Positions 43,636 to 52,964 of a stretch of 64,000 nucleotides of DNA are shown here, piece by piece. A program made the position numbers and the translations under genes. Positions within the stretch are counted from its first letter, which is position 1, and every line of letters begins with the position of its first letter. The stretch is from Prevotella sp. E9-3 (GTDB taxonomy: Bacteria > Bacteroidota > Bacteroidia > Bacteroidales > Bacteroidaceae), in NCBI RefSeq assembly GCF_022024015.1, contig NZ_CP091786.1, positions 1 through 64,000 of the forward strand. The letters are read 5' to 3'. The notes beneath the pieces are model-generated. The model was not told the DNA's origin. It saw only the letters and a program-made list of their open reading frames with translations, and ran no database searches.

Positions 43636-44454
43636 TTATTCCTGAATCATGATTCCTGTGAAGATACGGCCTGAGTGAATGCCTAAACGGCGAGCCGAGA
43701 AGTAGTCTGTTGATTGCTGAAAAGTGCATACGGGCGAAACGCTGATCTGACTTTCGGGAACGCCCGAATCCCTTAGTTGCAGGCGGTTGCACTCAGGCAG
43801 GTCGATATGCCATTTTTTGATGGAAGATGGAAGATGTAAGAGGGAAGAGTCCTTTGCAGGGAACTTTTTGCTGATGGCTTTCATATCGAATCCTTCTTTT
43901 AAAAAGGTCTCATACACCTCGTCGCCCACTTCGAAACTCTCCAGATGGATGCCAGGACCTATCTGTGCTTTTACCTGTTCAGGACGTGTGCTGTAGGCTT
44001 TTCCCATCTCTGCCAGTGCCTTTTCAACGATTCGGCCTGCGGTGCCACGCCATCCGGCATGAATGGCACAAACGGCATGATGACTCTCATCGCACAGCAG
44101 AACAGGAATGCAGTCGGCCGTGGAAACACCGATACAAACGCCCGAGAGATTGGTCATCAGTGCGTCGTAGCCCTCCAGTGCCTCCGTTTTTTCTTCTTCT
44201 GAAAGAGTGAGCAGCGCCTCGTCTATTCGGACGGTCTTTGTCAGATGCACCTGATGAGGCATCAGCAGACGGCAGTCGTCAATGCCAAGCAGTGAGCAGA
44301 GTGTCTCACGGTTCTTGCGAATATCCTCTACGTCATCGCCGCAGAAGCGATTGATGTTGAATCCGGCATAATTGCCTTTGCTGCATCCGCCGTGTCGGGT
44401 AGTGCTGAAGGCTATGATGTTTGTCCCTAATTGATAGCGATTCAATAAGTCCAT
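43636..44454 (-). CDS. pgeF: PgeF/YfiH family copper-type oxidase or purine nucleoside phosphorylase
   Basis: 272 residues from ATG 44454 (MDLLNRYQLG). The upstream ATG at 44484 overlaps the -7 element (44482-44489) and is rejected. Family motifs: TTRHGGCSKGNYAGFNI, the metal-site His and Cys in STADCIPVLL and AIHAGWRGTAGRIVEKAL, and GPGIHLESFEVGDEV. Members were named polyphenol oxidase or LACC1; E. coli YfiH removes misplaced L-Ser from peptidoglycan precursors, human LACC1 acts on nucleosides. A short GGAAGAT repeat near 43818-43845 adds a few residues before KWHIDLP. Confidence 0.9.
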   Translation of the reverse strand: MDLLNRYQLGTNIIAFSTTRHGGCSKGNYAGFNINRFCGDDVEDIRKNRETLCSLLGIDDCRLLMPHQVHLTKTVRIDEALLTLSEEEKTEALEGYDALMTNLSGVCIGVSTADCIPVLLCDESHHAVCAIHAGWRGTAGRIVEKALAEMGKAYSTRPEQVKAQIGPGIHLESFEVGDEVYETFLKEGFDMKAISKKFPAKDSSLLHLPSSIKKWHIDLPECNRLQLRDSGVPESQISVSPVCTFQQSTDYFSARRLGIHSGRIFTGIMIQE

Positions 44455-44481
44455 TCTATCGTGCTTTTTGAGTAATCGGCG

Positions 44482-44489
44482 CAAAGGTA
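44482..44489 (-). promoter_or_regulatory. -7 promoter element for pgeF
   Basis: Reads TACCTTTG on the minus strand. It decides the start of pgeF. Confidence 0.6.
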
Positions 44490-44587
44490 CTCACTTTTCA
44501 TCATACCCCCAATTATTTGGCGTGAGAACCAAAGATAATCTTTGTTAAAGTATAGTTTCTTTATCGTATTCTATAGGATAATTTACT

Positions 44588-44595
44588 TACTTTTG
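44588..44595 (+). promoter_or_regulatory. -7 promoter element for the M16 peptidase
   Basis: TACTTTTG, 33 bp upstream of the ATG at 44628. Confidence 0.6.
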
Positions 44596-44627
44596 CAACT
44601 CCTAAAATTATCAACTTTTTCATCACA

Positions 44628-47471
44628 ATGAAATTATTCTCAACTATTATCCTAACCTTCGTTAGTACCATTGTCTATTCACAGTCTCTGTCTCAAAATG
44701 TGAATGTTGTTTTTCCTCATTTAAATAAAATCGACCAACAGGAAATTCCTGCCGATACTGCCGTTCGCCGTGGTGTGCTCAGTAACGGACTAACCTATTA
44801 CGTGTTGCGCAATACAAACCCCGAGAAACGAGTCTTTTTCAGTCTGTTGATGAAAGGCGGTTCTGTGCTGGAGAAAGACAACGAGCGTGGCTTGGCCCAT
44901 TTTGTTGAGCACATGATGTTCAAAGGCACCAAGCATTTTCCCGGCAATGACGTGAAGACGTTCATGCTTCACAATGGTATTCGCTTCGGATACGACAGCA
45001 ACGCCTTTACCCAATTCAATTCCGTACGCTATTTCCTAAACAATATTCCCTCCGACAGCGAGCAGACCCTCGATTCCTGTCTGCTTCTGTTGCGCGACTG
45101 GTGCACAGATGCCACTTTTGCCGACCGTGATATAGAAAACGAGCGCAATGTGATTATGGAGGAATGGAGGGTCAGAAACGGTTCTACCATTACTACTGAA
45201 GTATTAAACGACCTCTTGAATCATTCTGTCTATGCCCACCGCTCTCCCATAGGCGATACAACCATCATTCGCAACTGTTCCCCCAAGCTGGTTCGCAGTT
45301 TCTATCAGCGCTGGTATCAGCCTCAGAACCTTGCCGTGGTTGTGGTGGGCGATATAGATGCCGACCAGATGGTAGCGAAGGTTGAGAAGATGTTTGGCAA
45401 TATGAAGCGCGGAAAGAACATTGCCCAGCTTCCCCCTGCGGTTCCCGACTACGGATCCCTTCAGTATCGCACCTATCACGATTCCCTGGCATCCTTCGGA
45501 AGCGTTTGCCTCTCCTTTAAACTGCCAGCGCTGAGTGCACAGGCGAAGAAGACCATTGGCGGACAGCGTTCACTGGTTCTGCGCGATGAGATCAAACGAC
45601 TGTCCGAGGATATTCTGAAGGAGCGTATCAAGGGCGACAAGCAGATCTATTCCTGCTTTCCCATAATGCTGGAGTTTGTTGACTATAAAGCTCCATTCAT
45701 GATGCTGCAACTGAACTGTGCCCCCGACCACTGGAAACAAGCGCTGGAGCTGCTGGTCAGCCAAATGGAACAGTTCCGCCGAAAGGGTTTCGGTGAGTAT
45801 GAAGTAAAGGAAAACTACTTCTCTGCCTACAATGCCGACTCTTCAGCCATATATTTCAACAATCTTCCAGATTTCTCCCAAGGAAGCAGTGAGCTGGTTC
45901 AGCGTATCACCAAGAATTTCTATACCGGTGAAACCATCTTTTCACCGAAGGTTAAACTGGGTGTTGATGACCATGTTAAGCGTACCATTACTCCTGAGCA
46001 GCTGCGCGATGAGTTCAGAAAGATCTATGACGATCGCAACATCATCGTAAGTCTTTCGTTGCCCCAGGCTCTCACCCCTTCCTACACCGATGAGATGCAG
46101 AAGGTGGTCAACCGCGTGAGAAATCTGTCGGATGACGAACTATCGGGCATGGCAGCACGGAAAGCCGAAAAGTTGAAGTCCCTGAAAGCCGACAGTATCT
46201 TCTTCGCCACCGTTCCCGGCACTGTCAGACAGACCACCGTTGTCAACGACAGTACCACCGAGCTACTGCTCTCCAATGGCGTGAGAGTGGCACTGATACA
46301 AGATACTGTGAAGAGTGATTTCAAACATGTGGATTTCTCGTTCCGTCGTCCTTCAGGATTCTCTGTGCTCGGCGACGATGATATTTACTATCAGAGTGCC
46401 CTCTCTTCCTGTGTCAGGAAATACGAACTTAATAATTCATCGTTCCAGCAGTACACCCTCCCCTTCAGTGATGAATGTAAAGCGTGGGCTCATGTGCTCT
46501 ATTCACGCAATCTGGAAGACTATCTGAAAGTCATCTACGCCTCGCTCACCACCACCGAGGTTGATTCTGTTGCTTTCGCTGAGTGGAAGAAAAACCTGAC
46601 GGCCCAAGCCGCTGCTATGAATCCATTTATTCTGTCCAATTTCAAGGTGGCCAATCTTCCTTTGATCTCCACCAAGCGTATGATGCCGGCCACTGCCGAG
46701 CAGGCAGCCGCACTCAACATCGATCGTTTCCGTGAGATTCTCAGCGACTACCACTCCAACTACAACGGTTCGATGCTGGTGATGAAGGGCAGTTTCGATA
46801 CCGACAGTCTCATGCCCTATGTGCTTCAGTACATTGGTGCCCTGCCTTCAAAAGCAGAGCCTGTGAAGCGTATCGCCTGGCCTTCCGACCACTTCAAGAC
46901 CGCCGATAGTCATCTGGTGGAGAAGATAGAGGCGCCCGCTCCCATTTCCCATACCTATGTGCACTATGCCTGGGAGGAAGGTTTCCAGTACACTCCATCC
47001 TCCAATGCCCACAATCAGGTGTTGCAGTTTGTGTTTGGCGAACTCCTTTTCCGTGTTCTTCGTCAGCAGCACGGCGATGTCTATACCCCTCAGTGTTTTG
47101 TGACTACAAATCAGTATCCCTTCCCCCGTATGCTTTGTAGTATGATTTTTTCGTGTGCTCCAGACCATCGCGAGCGAATCCTTCAGGATGTCACCACCAT
47201 CATGCACGATATGGCCTATGGCGATCTTATTAGCCAGGAACTGATCGATGGCTCTATCAAGGCAATCGAAAAAACCGACCCCTTCCTGTCTCTCATTGCA
47301 AAGGGCGCTCCGCAGAACGAGTATCTCGACCTGGCCCTTGATGGTGTGGTGGTGAAAGCAAATGATGTAGAGATGATGAAGAAGGTGACGCCTGCCTCGC
47401 TCAAAGCCCATCTGCAGCAGTTATTGGAAAAAGGCAATGTGCATATCGGCTGTCTGACCACTGAAGAATAG
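44628..47471 (+). CDS. M16 family zinc metallopeptidase
   Basis: 947 residues with a signal peptide (1-18, ending VYSQS). The first catalytic domain carries the inverted zinc motif HFVEH near 91 (RGLAHFVEHMMFKGTKHFPGND), and ENERNVIMEEWR supplies the distal Glu. A second, inactive M16-type half follows. This is the long, pitrilysin-like form found in the periplasm or outer membrane of Bacteroidetes. Substrates are probably short peptides; not known. It is a single-gene unit with its own promoter. Confidence 0.92.
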   Translation: MKLFSTIILTFVSTIVYSQSLSQNVNVVFPHLNKIDQQEIPADTAVRRGVLSNGLTYYVLRNTNPEKRVFFSLLMKGGSVLEKDNERGLAHFVEHMMFKGTKHFPGNDVKTFMLHNGIRFGYDSNAFTQFNSVRYFLNNIPSDSEQTLDSCLLLLRDWCTDATFADRDIENERNVIMEEWRVRNGSTITTEVLNDLLNHSVYAHRSPIGDTTIIRNCSPKLVRSFYQRWYQPQNLAVVVVGDIDADQMVAKVEKMFGNMKRGKNIAQLPPAVPDYGSLQYRTYHDSLASFGSVCLSFKLPALSAQAKKTIGGQRSLVLRDEIKRLSEDILKERIKGDKQIYSCFPIMLEFVDYKAPFMMLQLNCAPDHWKQALELLVSQMEQFRRKGFGEYEVKENYFSAYNADSSAIYFNNLPDFSQGSSELVQRITKNFYTGETIFSPKVKLGVDDHVKRTITPEQLRDEFRKIYDDRNIIVSLSLPQALTPSYTDEMQKVVNRVRNLSDDELSGMAARKAEKLKSLKADSIFFATVPGTVRQTTVVNDSTTELLLSNGVRVALIQDTVKSDFKHVDFSFRRPSGFSVLGDDDIYYQSALSSCVRKYELNNSSFQQYTLPFSDECKAWAHVLYSRNLEDYLKVIYASLTTTEVDSVAFAEWKKNLTAQAAAMNPFILSNFKVANLPLISTKRMMPATAEQAAALNIDRFREILSDYHSNYNGSMLVMKGSFDTDSLMPYVLQYIGALPSKAEPVKRIAWPSDHFKTADSHLVEKIEAPAPISHTYVHYAWEEGFQYTPSSNAHNQVLQFVFGELLFRVLRQQHGDVYTPQCFVTTNQYPFPRMLCSMIFSCAPDHRERILQDVTTIMHDMAYGDLISQELIDGSIKAIEKTDPFLSLIAKGAPQNEYLDLALDGVVVKANDVEMMKKVTPASLKAHLQQLLEKGNVHIGCLTTEE

Positions 47472-47537
47472 GAAAAGCCAACCCACTTCTTGCCCTCAAT
47501 TCTTTAAGAAAATGGAGTGCGTATTCAGATTATTTTG

Positions 47538-47545
47538 TAATTTTG
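47538..47545 (+). promoter_or_regulatory. -7 promoter element for murQ
   Basis: TAATTTTG, about 41 bp upstream of the GTG start. Confidence 0.6.
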
Positions 47546-47585
47546 CACACGATTATCGAGTATTGGCTATATTACTTAGATTATT

Positions 47586-48407
47586 GTGACACAAGAAAAA
47601 ATAACCGAACAACCATCGCACTACGACCATTTGGAACAGATGTCGGTAGGCGAACTGTTAGAACACATCAACGAAGAAGATTTCCGTGTGGCTGAGGCCG
47701 TACGGAAAGCGATGCCCCAGATAGAGGCTTTGGTTGAGGCTGTTGAGCAGCGGATGAAACGTGGCGGCCGACTCTTCTATGTCGGTGCCGGCACCAGTGG
47801 CCGTTTAGGTGTGTTGGATGCCAGCGAACTGCCCCCTACCTTTGGCGTTCCCCCCACTTGGGTTGTCGGTCTTATTGCCGGTGGCGACAAAGCGCTGCGC
47901 CAGGCTGTAGAAAATGCTGAAGATGATGCTGAACAGGGTTGGAACGACTTGTTGAAACACGAACCAACACCCAACGACGCAGTAATCGGTATAGCCGCCT
48001 CGGGCACCACCCCTTATGTTATTGGTGCCATCCGAAAGGCTCGTAAGAACGGTTTGCTTACGGGCTGCATCACCAGCAATCTCAATTCTATTCTTGCACA
48101 CGAATCTGCTTTCCCCATTGAAACCATCGTAGGACCAGAGTTTGTAACAGGGTCCAGTCGCATGAAGAGCGGTACGGCCCAGAAAATGGTGCTGAACATG
48201 ATTTCTACGGCTTTGATGGTGCGTATGGGAAAGGTGCAGGGCAACCGTATGGTGAACATGCAGCTGACCAATGCCAAGCTCGTTGACCGCGGCACCCGAA
48301 TGGTCCAGGAACTGCTGGGCGTCAGCTATGAAGAGGCCCGCAACCGACTGCTCGAAGCCGGCAGCGTCTATGCAGCCAATAAGATGAAGAACGAAGAAGA
48401 ATGTTAA
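47586..48407 (+). CDS. murQ: N-acetylmuramic acid 6-phosphate etherase
   Basis: Cleaves the lactyl ether of MurNAc-6-P to GlcNAc-6-P in cell-wall recycling. 273 residues with a GTG start. SIS-fold motifs: GGRLFYVGAGTSGRLGVLDASELPPTF near 62-88, IGIAASGTTPYVIGAI near 137-152, and GSRMKSGTAQKMVLNMIST near 195-213. No MurNAc transporter or kinase is adjacent. Confidence 0.95.
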   Translation: MTQEKITEQPSHYDHLEQMSVGELLEHINEEDFRVAEAVRKAMPQIEALVEAVEQRMKRGGRLFYVGAGTSGRLGVLDASELPPTFGVPPTWVVGLIAGGDKALRQAVENAEDDAEQGWNDLLKHEPTPNDAVIGIAASGTTPYVIGAIRKARKNGLLTGCITSNLNSILAHESAFPIETIVGPEFVTGSSRMKSGTAQKMVLNMISTALMVRMGKVQGNRMVNMQLTNAKLVDRGTRMVQELLGVSYEEARNRLLEAGSVYAANKMKNEEEC

Positions 48408-48409
48408 CT

Positions 48410-48580
48410 ATGAACTGAGAGGTGAGAGTTGAGAGTTGAGAGATGAGAGGTATGATTAGTGACTTCACGAATGTAAAAGCGAATCACAACTATGAACTAT
48501 AAATTGTGAACTAAGAACTATGCACTATAAATTATGAATTATGCATTATGAATTATGCATTATAAACTATGAATTATGAA
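48410..48580. repeat. GAGA repeats, half hairpin element and AATTATGAACT array
   Basis: GAGAGTTGAGAG arms lead into a single-ended copy of the GAGGTATGATTA element (48447-48480), then AATTATGCATTATG repeats to 48580. The xylanase start codon lies inside the last units. Confidence 0.75.
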
Positions 48581-49883
48581 CTGTAAACTGCTTATCAAAT
48601 TCTCTTTATTATCCCTATTTTGTCTCTCTTCGGTTGGAGTAGAGGCACAGTCTGTCAACAAAGTTCCCGAAAAAGGCATTTCCAGCCCGCTGAGCGTCAA
48701 TCCCAACAAGTTCCTGGGTAATATTACTACCAGCGGACGCGTGAACCCTCACGGCCTTGAATATGCGTCAATGTGGAATCAGCTCACGGCCGAGAACGAG
48801 TCTAAATGGGGCTCGGTGGAAGGTGCCGCACGCGGAAAGTTCAATTGGCAGGGTAGTGACAATGCCTATCGCTACTGCAAGGACCACGGTATTCCCTTTA
48901 AGTTTCACTGTCTGATATGGGGCGCACAGTATCCCCGTTGGATGGACTCCCTCTCTGTCGATGAGCAGCGTGCCGCCATCGAAGAGTGGATGGATGCCAT
49001 CAAGGAGCGCTATCCCGACCTGCCCATCATCGATGTGGTCAACGAGGCCGTGAAAGGCCATCAGCCCGCTCCTTTCCGTGAAGCTCTGGGCGGTGAAGGC
49101 AAGACGGGCTTCGACTGGATTATCCGTGCCTTTGAGATGGCTCACGAGCGTTGGCCGGATGCCATCCTTATCTATAACGACTACAACACGTTCCGCTGGC
49201 AGAAAAACGAGTTCATCCAGTTGGTGAGCACCCTGCGCGATGCCGGTGCTCCTATCGATGCCTACGGATGCCAGTCGCACGAGCTGACTGATATGCCTTT
49301 CGACGAGTTCCGTCAGGCCATGACCGATATCCAGTCGGCTCTCCGCATGCCGATGTACAGCACCGAGTATGATATAGGTACCGAGAGCGACTCCCTTCAG
49401 CTGGCTCAGTATCAGCAGCAGATTCCTTTCATGTGGCAACAGGATTATTGCGCCGGTATCACGCTCTGGGGCTATGTCTATGGCCGTACCTGGACGCGCG
49501 ATGGCAATTCGGGCATTATCCGTGACGGTAAGGAGCGTCCTGCCCTCACCTGGCTGCGCCAGTATATGCGTTCTGCCGAGGCTCAGCAAGCGCGAAGCCC
49601 CTTCCCTGCTATGAGGAAAGAGGCTTCGCTCTATATCAAGCCTTCGGCCCTTTCAGTGGCTTGTGGCCAGTCGGTGACTGTCGATATCAATGCTCGTCTG
49701 CGTACTAAGACCATCGATCATATCGACCTCTATATGGACGGTGTGCGTCTGTTCACGCTGACCCGTGCTCCCTTTACCGTTCAGGTGAAGCCAGCCACTG
49801 CCGGTCGCCACGAACTGCGTGCGGTGCTCACTGCCACCGACGGAAGCAGCTACGAGCGATATGGACTTCTTTTGGCTAACTGA
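48576..49883 (+). CDS. Endo-1,4-beta-xylanase, GH10
   Basis: Cleaves xylan backbones; secreted. 435 residues. Signal peptide (1-25, ending VEAQS). The GH10 barrel has WNQLTAENESKWGS near 67-80, the acid/base Glu in DVVNEAV near 156, ECQSHE-like GCQSHELTDM near 230 and the nucleophile Glu in STEYDIG near 264. Residues about 345-435 form an Ig-like beta module (LYIKPSALSVACGQSVTVDI). There is no T9SS-type tail. The start codon and first codons sit in a repeat array, so translation may begin there by chance of the repeat. No PUL genes (susC/susD) are adjacent. Confidence 0.93.
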   Translation: MNCKLLIKFSLLSLFCLSSVGVEAQSVNKVPEKGISSPLSVNPNKFLGNITTSGRVNPHGLEYASMWNQLTAENESKWGSVEGAARGKFNWQGSDNAYRYCKDHGIPFKFHCLIWGAQYPRWMDSLSVDEQRAAIEEWMDAIKERYPDLPIIDVVNEAVKGHQPAPFREALGGEGKTGFDWIIRAFEMAHERWPDAILIYNDYNTFRWQKNEFIQLVSTLRDAGAPIDAYGCQSHELTDMPFDEFRQAMTDIQSALRMPMYSTEYDIGTESDSLQLAQYQQQIPFMWQQDYCAGITLWGYVYGRTWTRDGNSGIIRDGKERPALTWLRQYMRSAEAQQARSPFPAMRKEASLYIKPSALSVACGQSVTVDINARLRTKTIDHIDLYMDGVRLFTLTRAPFTVQVKPATAGRHELRAVLTATDGSSYERYGLLLAN

Positions 49884-49884
49884 T

Positions 49885-49925
49885 TGGGGGTAATGGGTCT
49901 AATGGGGTTAATGGGTCTAATGGGG
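49885..49925. repeat. 9-bp TAATGGGTC array
   Basis: Four units of TAATGGGTC/TAATGGGGT between the convergent xylanase and msrA genes. Same family as 16243-16350. Confidence 0.7.
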
Positions 49926-49930
49926 CTCCC

Positions 49931-50440
49931 TTATTTTTTATCCTTTGCCTTCTTTGCAAACTCAAAGAGGGCGGTCGGCAGATGGCAGTAGCCGTCGGGA
50001 TTCTTGTCCAGGTAGTCCTGGTGGTATTCCTCGGCGGTATAGAAATTCTTCAAGGGCACTTTCTCTACAGCGATAGGCTCGGAGAGCAGTGCCTGCTGTT
50101 CGGCAAAAACTTTCTCGATAACGGGTACCTGGTCGTCAGAGGTGTAGTAAACACCGGTGCGATAGCGGGTGCCCTCGTCGTGTCCTTGTTTGTTGAGGCT
50201 TGTGGGATCGATGGCTTTGAAGAACATGTTCAGCAGGAATTCCAGACCTACCACCTGTTCGTCATAGACCACGTGAACAGTCTCAGCATAGCCAGTCTGG
50301 TCGGTATAAACTTCCTTGTAGGTAGGGTTCTCCGTTTGTCCGTTGGCAAAGCCCACTTCGGTGTTTGTAACGCCTTCTATCTGTTTGAAGTAATGCTCGG
50401 TGCCCCAGAAACAGCCACCGGCTAAGTAAATCTCTTTCAT
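49931..50440 (-). CDS. msrA: Peptide methionine-(S)-sulfoxide reductase
   Basis: Repairs Met-S-sulfoxide in proteins. 169 residues. The active-site GCFWGTEHYF puts Cys at residue 10. Conserved EVGFANGQTENPTYKEV and YRTGVYY are present, and the C-terminal YHQDYLDKNPDGYCH carries a resolving Cys. No MsrB is fused. A -7 element lies at 50484-50491. Confidence 0.95.
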   Translation of the reverse strand: MKEIYLAGGCFWGTEHYFKQIEGVTNTEVGFANGQTENPTYKEVYTDQTGYAETVHVVYDEQVVGLEFLLNMFFKAIDPTSLNKQGHDEGTRYRTGVYYTSDDQVPVIEKVFAEQQALLSEPIAVEKVPLKNFYTAEEYHQDYLDKNPDGYCHLPTALFEFAKKAKDKK

Positions 50441-50483
50441 TTTAATGGGATGTTTTTGTGTGATAATGTTTTGTAAACGGCCC

Positions 50484-50491
50484 CAAAGGTA
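50484..50491 (-). promoter_or_regulatory. -7 promoter element for msrA
   Basis: Reads TACCTTTG on the minus strand, 44 bp from the ATG. Confidence 0.6.
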
Positions 50492-50620
50492 CGACTAATT
50501 TTGGGTTTTAGCCTACTTTTTTAGTTTTTTTATCTAAGGAGACCCCTTCACTCAAAACTATTGTCCTCTATCTTCCCTTCCCTTCCCTTCTCTTCCCATC
50601 CTCTACCTTCTTTCCCCCCA

Positions 50621-50670
50621 AAAAAAACAGACCATGCCAACAGTTGCCTGTCTCATGATCTGCTTTTTTA
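50621..50670 (-). terminator. Terminator of glnN
   Basis: On the minus strand, arms CAGATCATG and CATGGTCTG enclose an inner ACAGGCAACTGT hairpin, then a run of eight U. Confidence 0.85.
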
Positions 50671-50686
50671 AAGAAATGCAATTAAA

Positions 50687-52912
50687 TTATCTGATGAATA
50701 GTAGTTCACGGTATTTCGGCAGAGGCCAGAGGGCGTCGTCGACAATCAGTTCCAGTTTGTCAATCTGGTAGCGAATCTCGTCGAGCTTAGGCTCTACAGT
50801 GTCGTGATAGGCAATGGCCTTCTCGTGCTCACTATCAATCTTGTTGGCCTTCTTGCGGGCTTCCACAAGGTCCTCAACACCCTTCTCGATGGTTGAGGTG
50901 CGCTCGGCAATCTCCTCAATGAGCTTCACGTTGCGAGCCGATAGCTTGTCGGCCTTGTCGATGGGGAAGATGGCAGCCATGTCCTCAACATTGTGCAGCA
51001 GCTGACTCTGATAGCGGGTAGCCACGGGGATGATGTGGTTCATTGACAGGTCGCCCAGCACACGGGCCTCAATCTGAATCTTCTTGGTATAGGTCTCCCA
51101 TTTCACCTCGTTGCGGGCTTCCAGCTCCTTCTTGGTCATCACGCCCAGACTCTCAAACATCTTGATGCTGGCCTCGTCGAGATAGCGCTCAAAAATCTTC
51201 GGACAGCTCTTTTCTACGTCCAGACCGCGTTTCTCAGCCTCTGCCACCCATTCGTCGCTGTAGCCGTTGCCGTCGAAGCGGATAGGCTTGCAGGCCTTGA
51301 TGTCTTCGCGCAGCACATCGATAATGGCGTGGAAGGTGGCGGTGTGGCCAGAGCCTTCTGAGTACTCTGATTTTTTTGAGTATTCAGAGATTTTCTGATC
51401 TACACGCTTTTTGAAGTCAACCAGCGCCTCTGCCACGGCACTGTTCAGTGCTATCATGGCACTGGCGCAGTTGGCCTCACTACCTACGGCACGGAACTCG
51501 AAGCGGTTGCCGGTGAAAGCAAATGGAGAAGTTCTGTTGCGGTCGGTATTGTCAATAAACAGTTCAGGAATTTCAGGAATGTCCATCTTCATGCCCTGCT
51601 TGCCGGCCATAGTCAGGATATCATCTACATCGGCCTTCTCAATGTGGTCGAGCAGTTCGCTCACCTGTTTGCCAAGGAAACTTGAAACGATGGCAGGGGG
51701 AGCCTCGTTGGCGCCCAGACGATGGGCGTTAGTGGCACTCATAATCGAGGCTTTCAATAGTCCGTTGTGACGGTAAACACCCATCAGGGTCTCAACGATG
51801 AAGGTGGCAAAGCGGAGGTTTGCCTCAGGAGTTTTGCCAGGGGCATGGAGCAGTACGCCAGTGTCGGTGCTCAGGCTCCAGTTGTTGTGTTTTCCAGATC
51901 CGTTGATGCCGGCGAAGGGTTTTTCATGCAGCAGCACGCGGAAGCCGTGCTTGCGGGCTATGCGCTTCATCAGCGACATGAGCAGCATATTATGGTCAAC
52001 AGCCAGGTTGGTTTCTTCAAAAATAGGAGCCAGCTCAAACTGGTTCGGAGCCACCTCGTTGTGGCGGGTCTTGGTGGGGATGCCCAGTTCAAGGGCGGCA
52101 AACTCCAGGTCCTTCATGAATGCGGCCACACGCTCGGGGATAGCGCCAAAGTAGTGGTCGTCCATCTGCTGGTTCTTGGCAGAGTCGTGACCCATCAGCG
52201 TGCGACCGGTCAGCAGCAGGTCGGGACGGGCGGCATACAGACCCTCATCCACCAGGAAGTACTCCTGTTCCCAACCCAGGTTCGAGGTCACTTTCTTCAC
52301 CGTGGGGTCGAAATAGTGGCACACCTCAGTAGCAGCCACGTTCACAGCATGCAGGGCGCGTAACAGCGGAGCCTTGTAGTCGAGTGCCTCACCGCTATAA
52401 GAAATAAATACGGTGGGAATCACCAGCGTGTCGTCGATGATAAACACCGGACTTGTGGGGTCCCAGGCAGAGTATCCGCGAGCCTCGAAAGTAGAGCGGA
52501 TACCGCCAGAGGGGAATGAAGAAGCATCAGGTTCCTGCTGAACGAGCAGCTTGCCAGAGAATTCCTCTACCATACCGCCCTTGCCGTCGTGCTCAATAAA
52601 CGAGTCGTGCTTCTCCGCAGTACCTTCTGTAAGAGGCTGGAACCAGTGGGTGTAGTGAGTCACTCCGTTTTCCGTGGCCCACTGCTTCATGCCGGCAGCA
52701 ACAGCATCGGCCACACTGCGATCCAGACGAGCACCATTATCTATAACGTCGAGCATCTTCTCATATACATCCTTAGGAAGATACTTATACATTTTCTCGC
52801 GATTGAACACCTTCTTGCCGAAATATTCACAAGGGCGTTCTGATGGTGCTTTTACGTCGAGTGCCTTCTTCTTGAAAGCTTCACCGACAACCTGAAATCT
52901 TAATGCTTCCAT
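50687..52912 (-). CDS. glnN: Type III glutamine synthetase
   Basis: ATP-dependent ammonia assimilation into glutamine; the GSIII form typical of Bacteroidetes. 741 residues. Signature segments: FIEHDGKGGMVEEFSGKLLVQQEPDASSFPSGG near 105-137, NLGWEQEYFLVDE, TRHNEVAPNQFE, GINGSGKHNNWSLSTDTG, and DRNRTSPFAFTGNRFEFRAVGS. Residues about 504-521 (SEYSKKSEYSEGSG) appear to be a small repeat-coded insertion in a variable region. A -7 element is at 52957-52964. Confidence 0.96.
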   Translation of the reverse strand: MEALRFQVVGEAFKKKALDVKAPSERPCEYFGKKVFNREKMYKYLPKDVYEKMLDVIDNGARLDRSVADAVAAGMKQWATENGVTHYTHWFQPLTEGTAEKHDSFIEHDGKGGMVEEFSGKLLVQQEPDASSFPSGGIRSTFEARGYSAWDPTSPVFIIDDTLVIPTVFISYSGEALDYKAPLLRALHAVNVAATEVCHYFDPTVKKVTSNLGWEQEYFLVDEGLYAARPDLLLTGRTLMGHDSAKNQQMDDHYFGAIPERVAAFMKDLEFAALELGIPTKTRHNEVAPNQFELAPIFEETNLAVDHNMLLMSLMKRIARKHGFRVLLHEKPFAGINGSGKHNNWSLSTDTGVLLHAPGKTPEANLRFATFIVETLMGVYRHNGLLKASIMSATNAHRLGANEAPPAIVSSFLGKQVSELLDHIEKADVDDILTMAGKQGMKMDIPEIPELFIDNTDRNRTSPFAFTGNRFEFRAVGSEANCASAMIALNSAVAEALVDFKKRVDQKISEYSKKSEYSEGSGHTATFHAIIDVLREDIKACKPIRFDGNGYSDEWVAEAEKRGLDVEKSCPKIFERYLDEASIKMFESLGVMTKKELEARNEVKWETYTKKIQIEARVLGDLSMNHIIPVATRYQSQLLHNVEDMAAIFPIDKADKLSARNVKLIEEIAERTSTIEKGVEDLVEARKKANKIDSEHEKAIAYHDTVEPKLDEIRYQIDKLELIVDDALWPLPKYRELLFIR
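51355..51400. repeat. Short TTCTGAGTA-type repeats inside glnN
   Basis: CTTCTGAGTACTCTGA and TTTGAGTATTCAGAG encode SEYSKKSEYSEG. The same unit occurs at greater length in mutS and mnmG. Confidence 0.65.
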
Positions 52913-52956
52913 AATCGTTTTGCGTTAGTGTTGTGTCATATTGTAATTCACGGATG

Positions 52957-52964
52957 CAAAGTTA
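52957..52964 (-). promoter_or_regulatory. -7 promoter element for glnN
   Basis: Reads TAACTTTG on the minus strand, 45 bp from the start. Confidence 0.6.
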
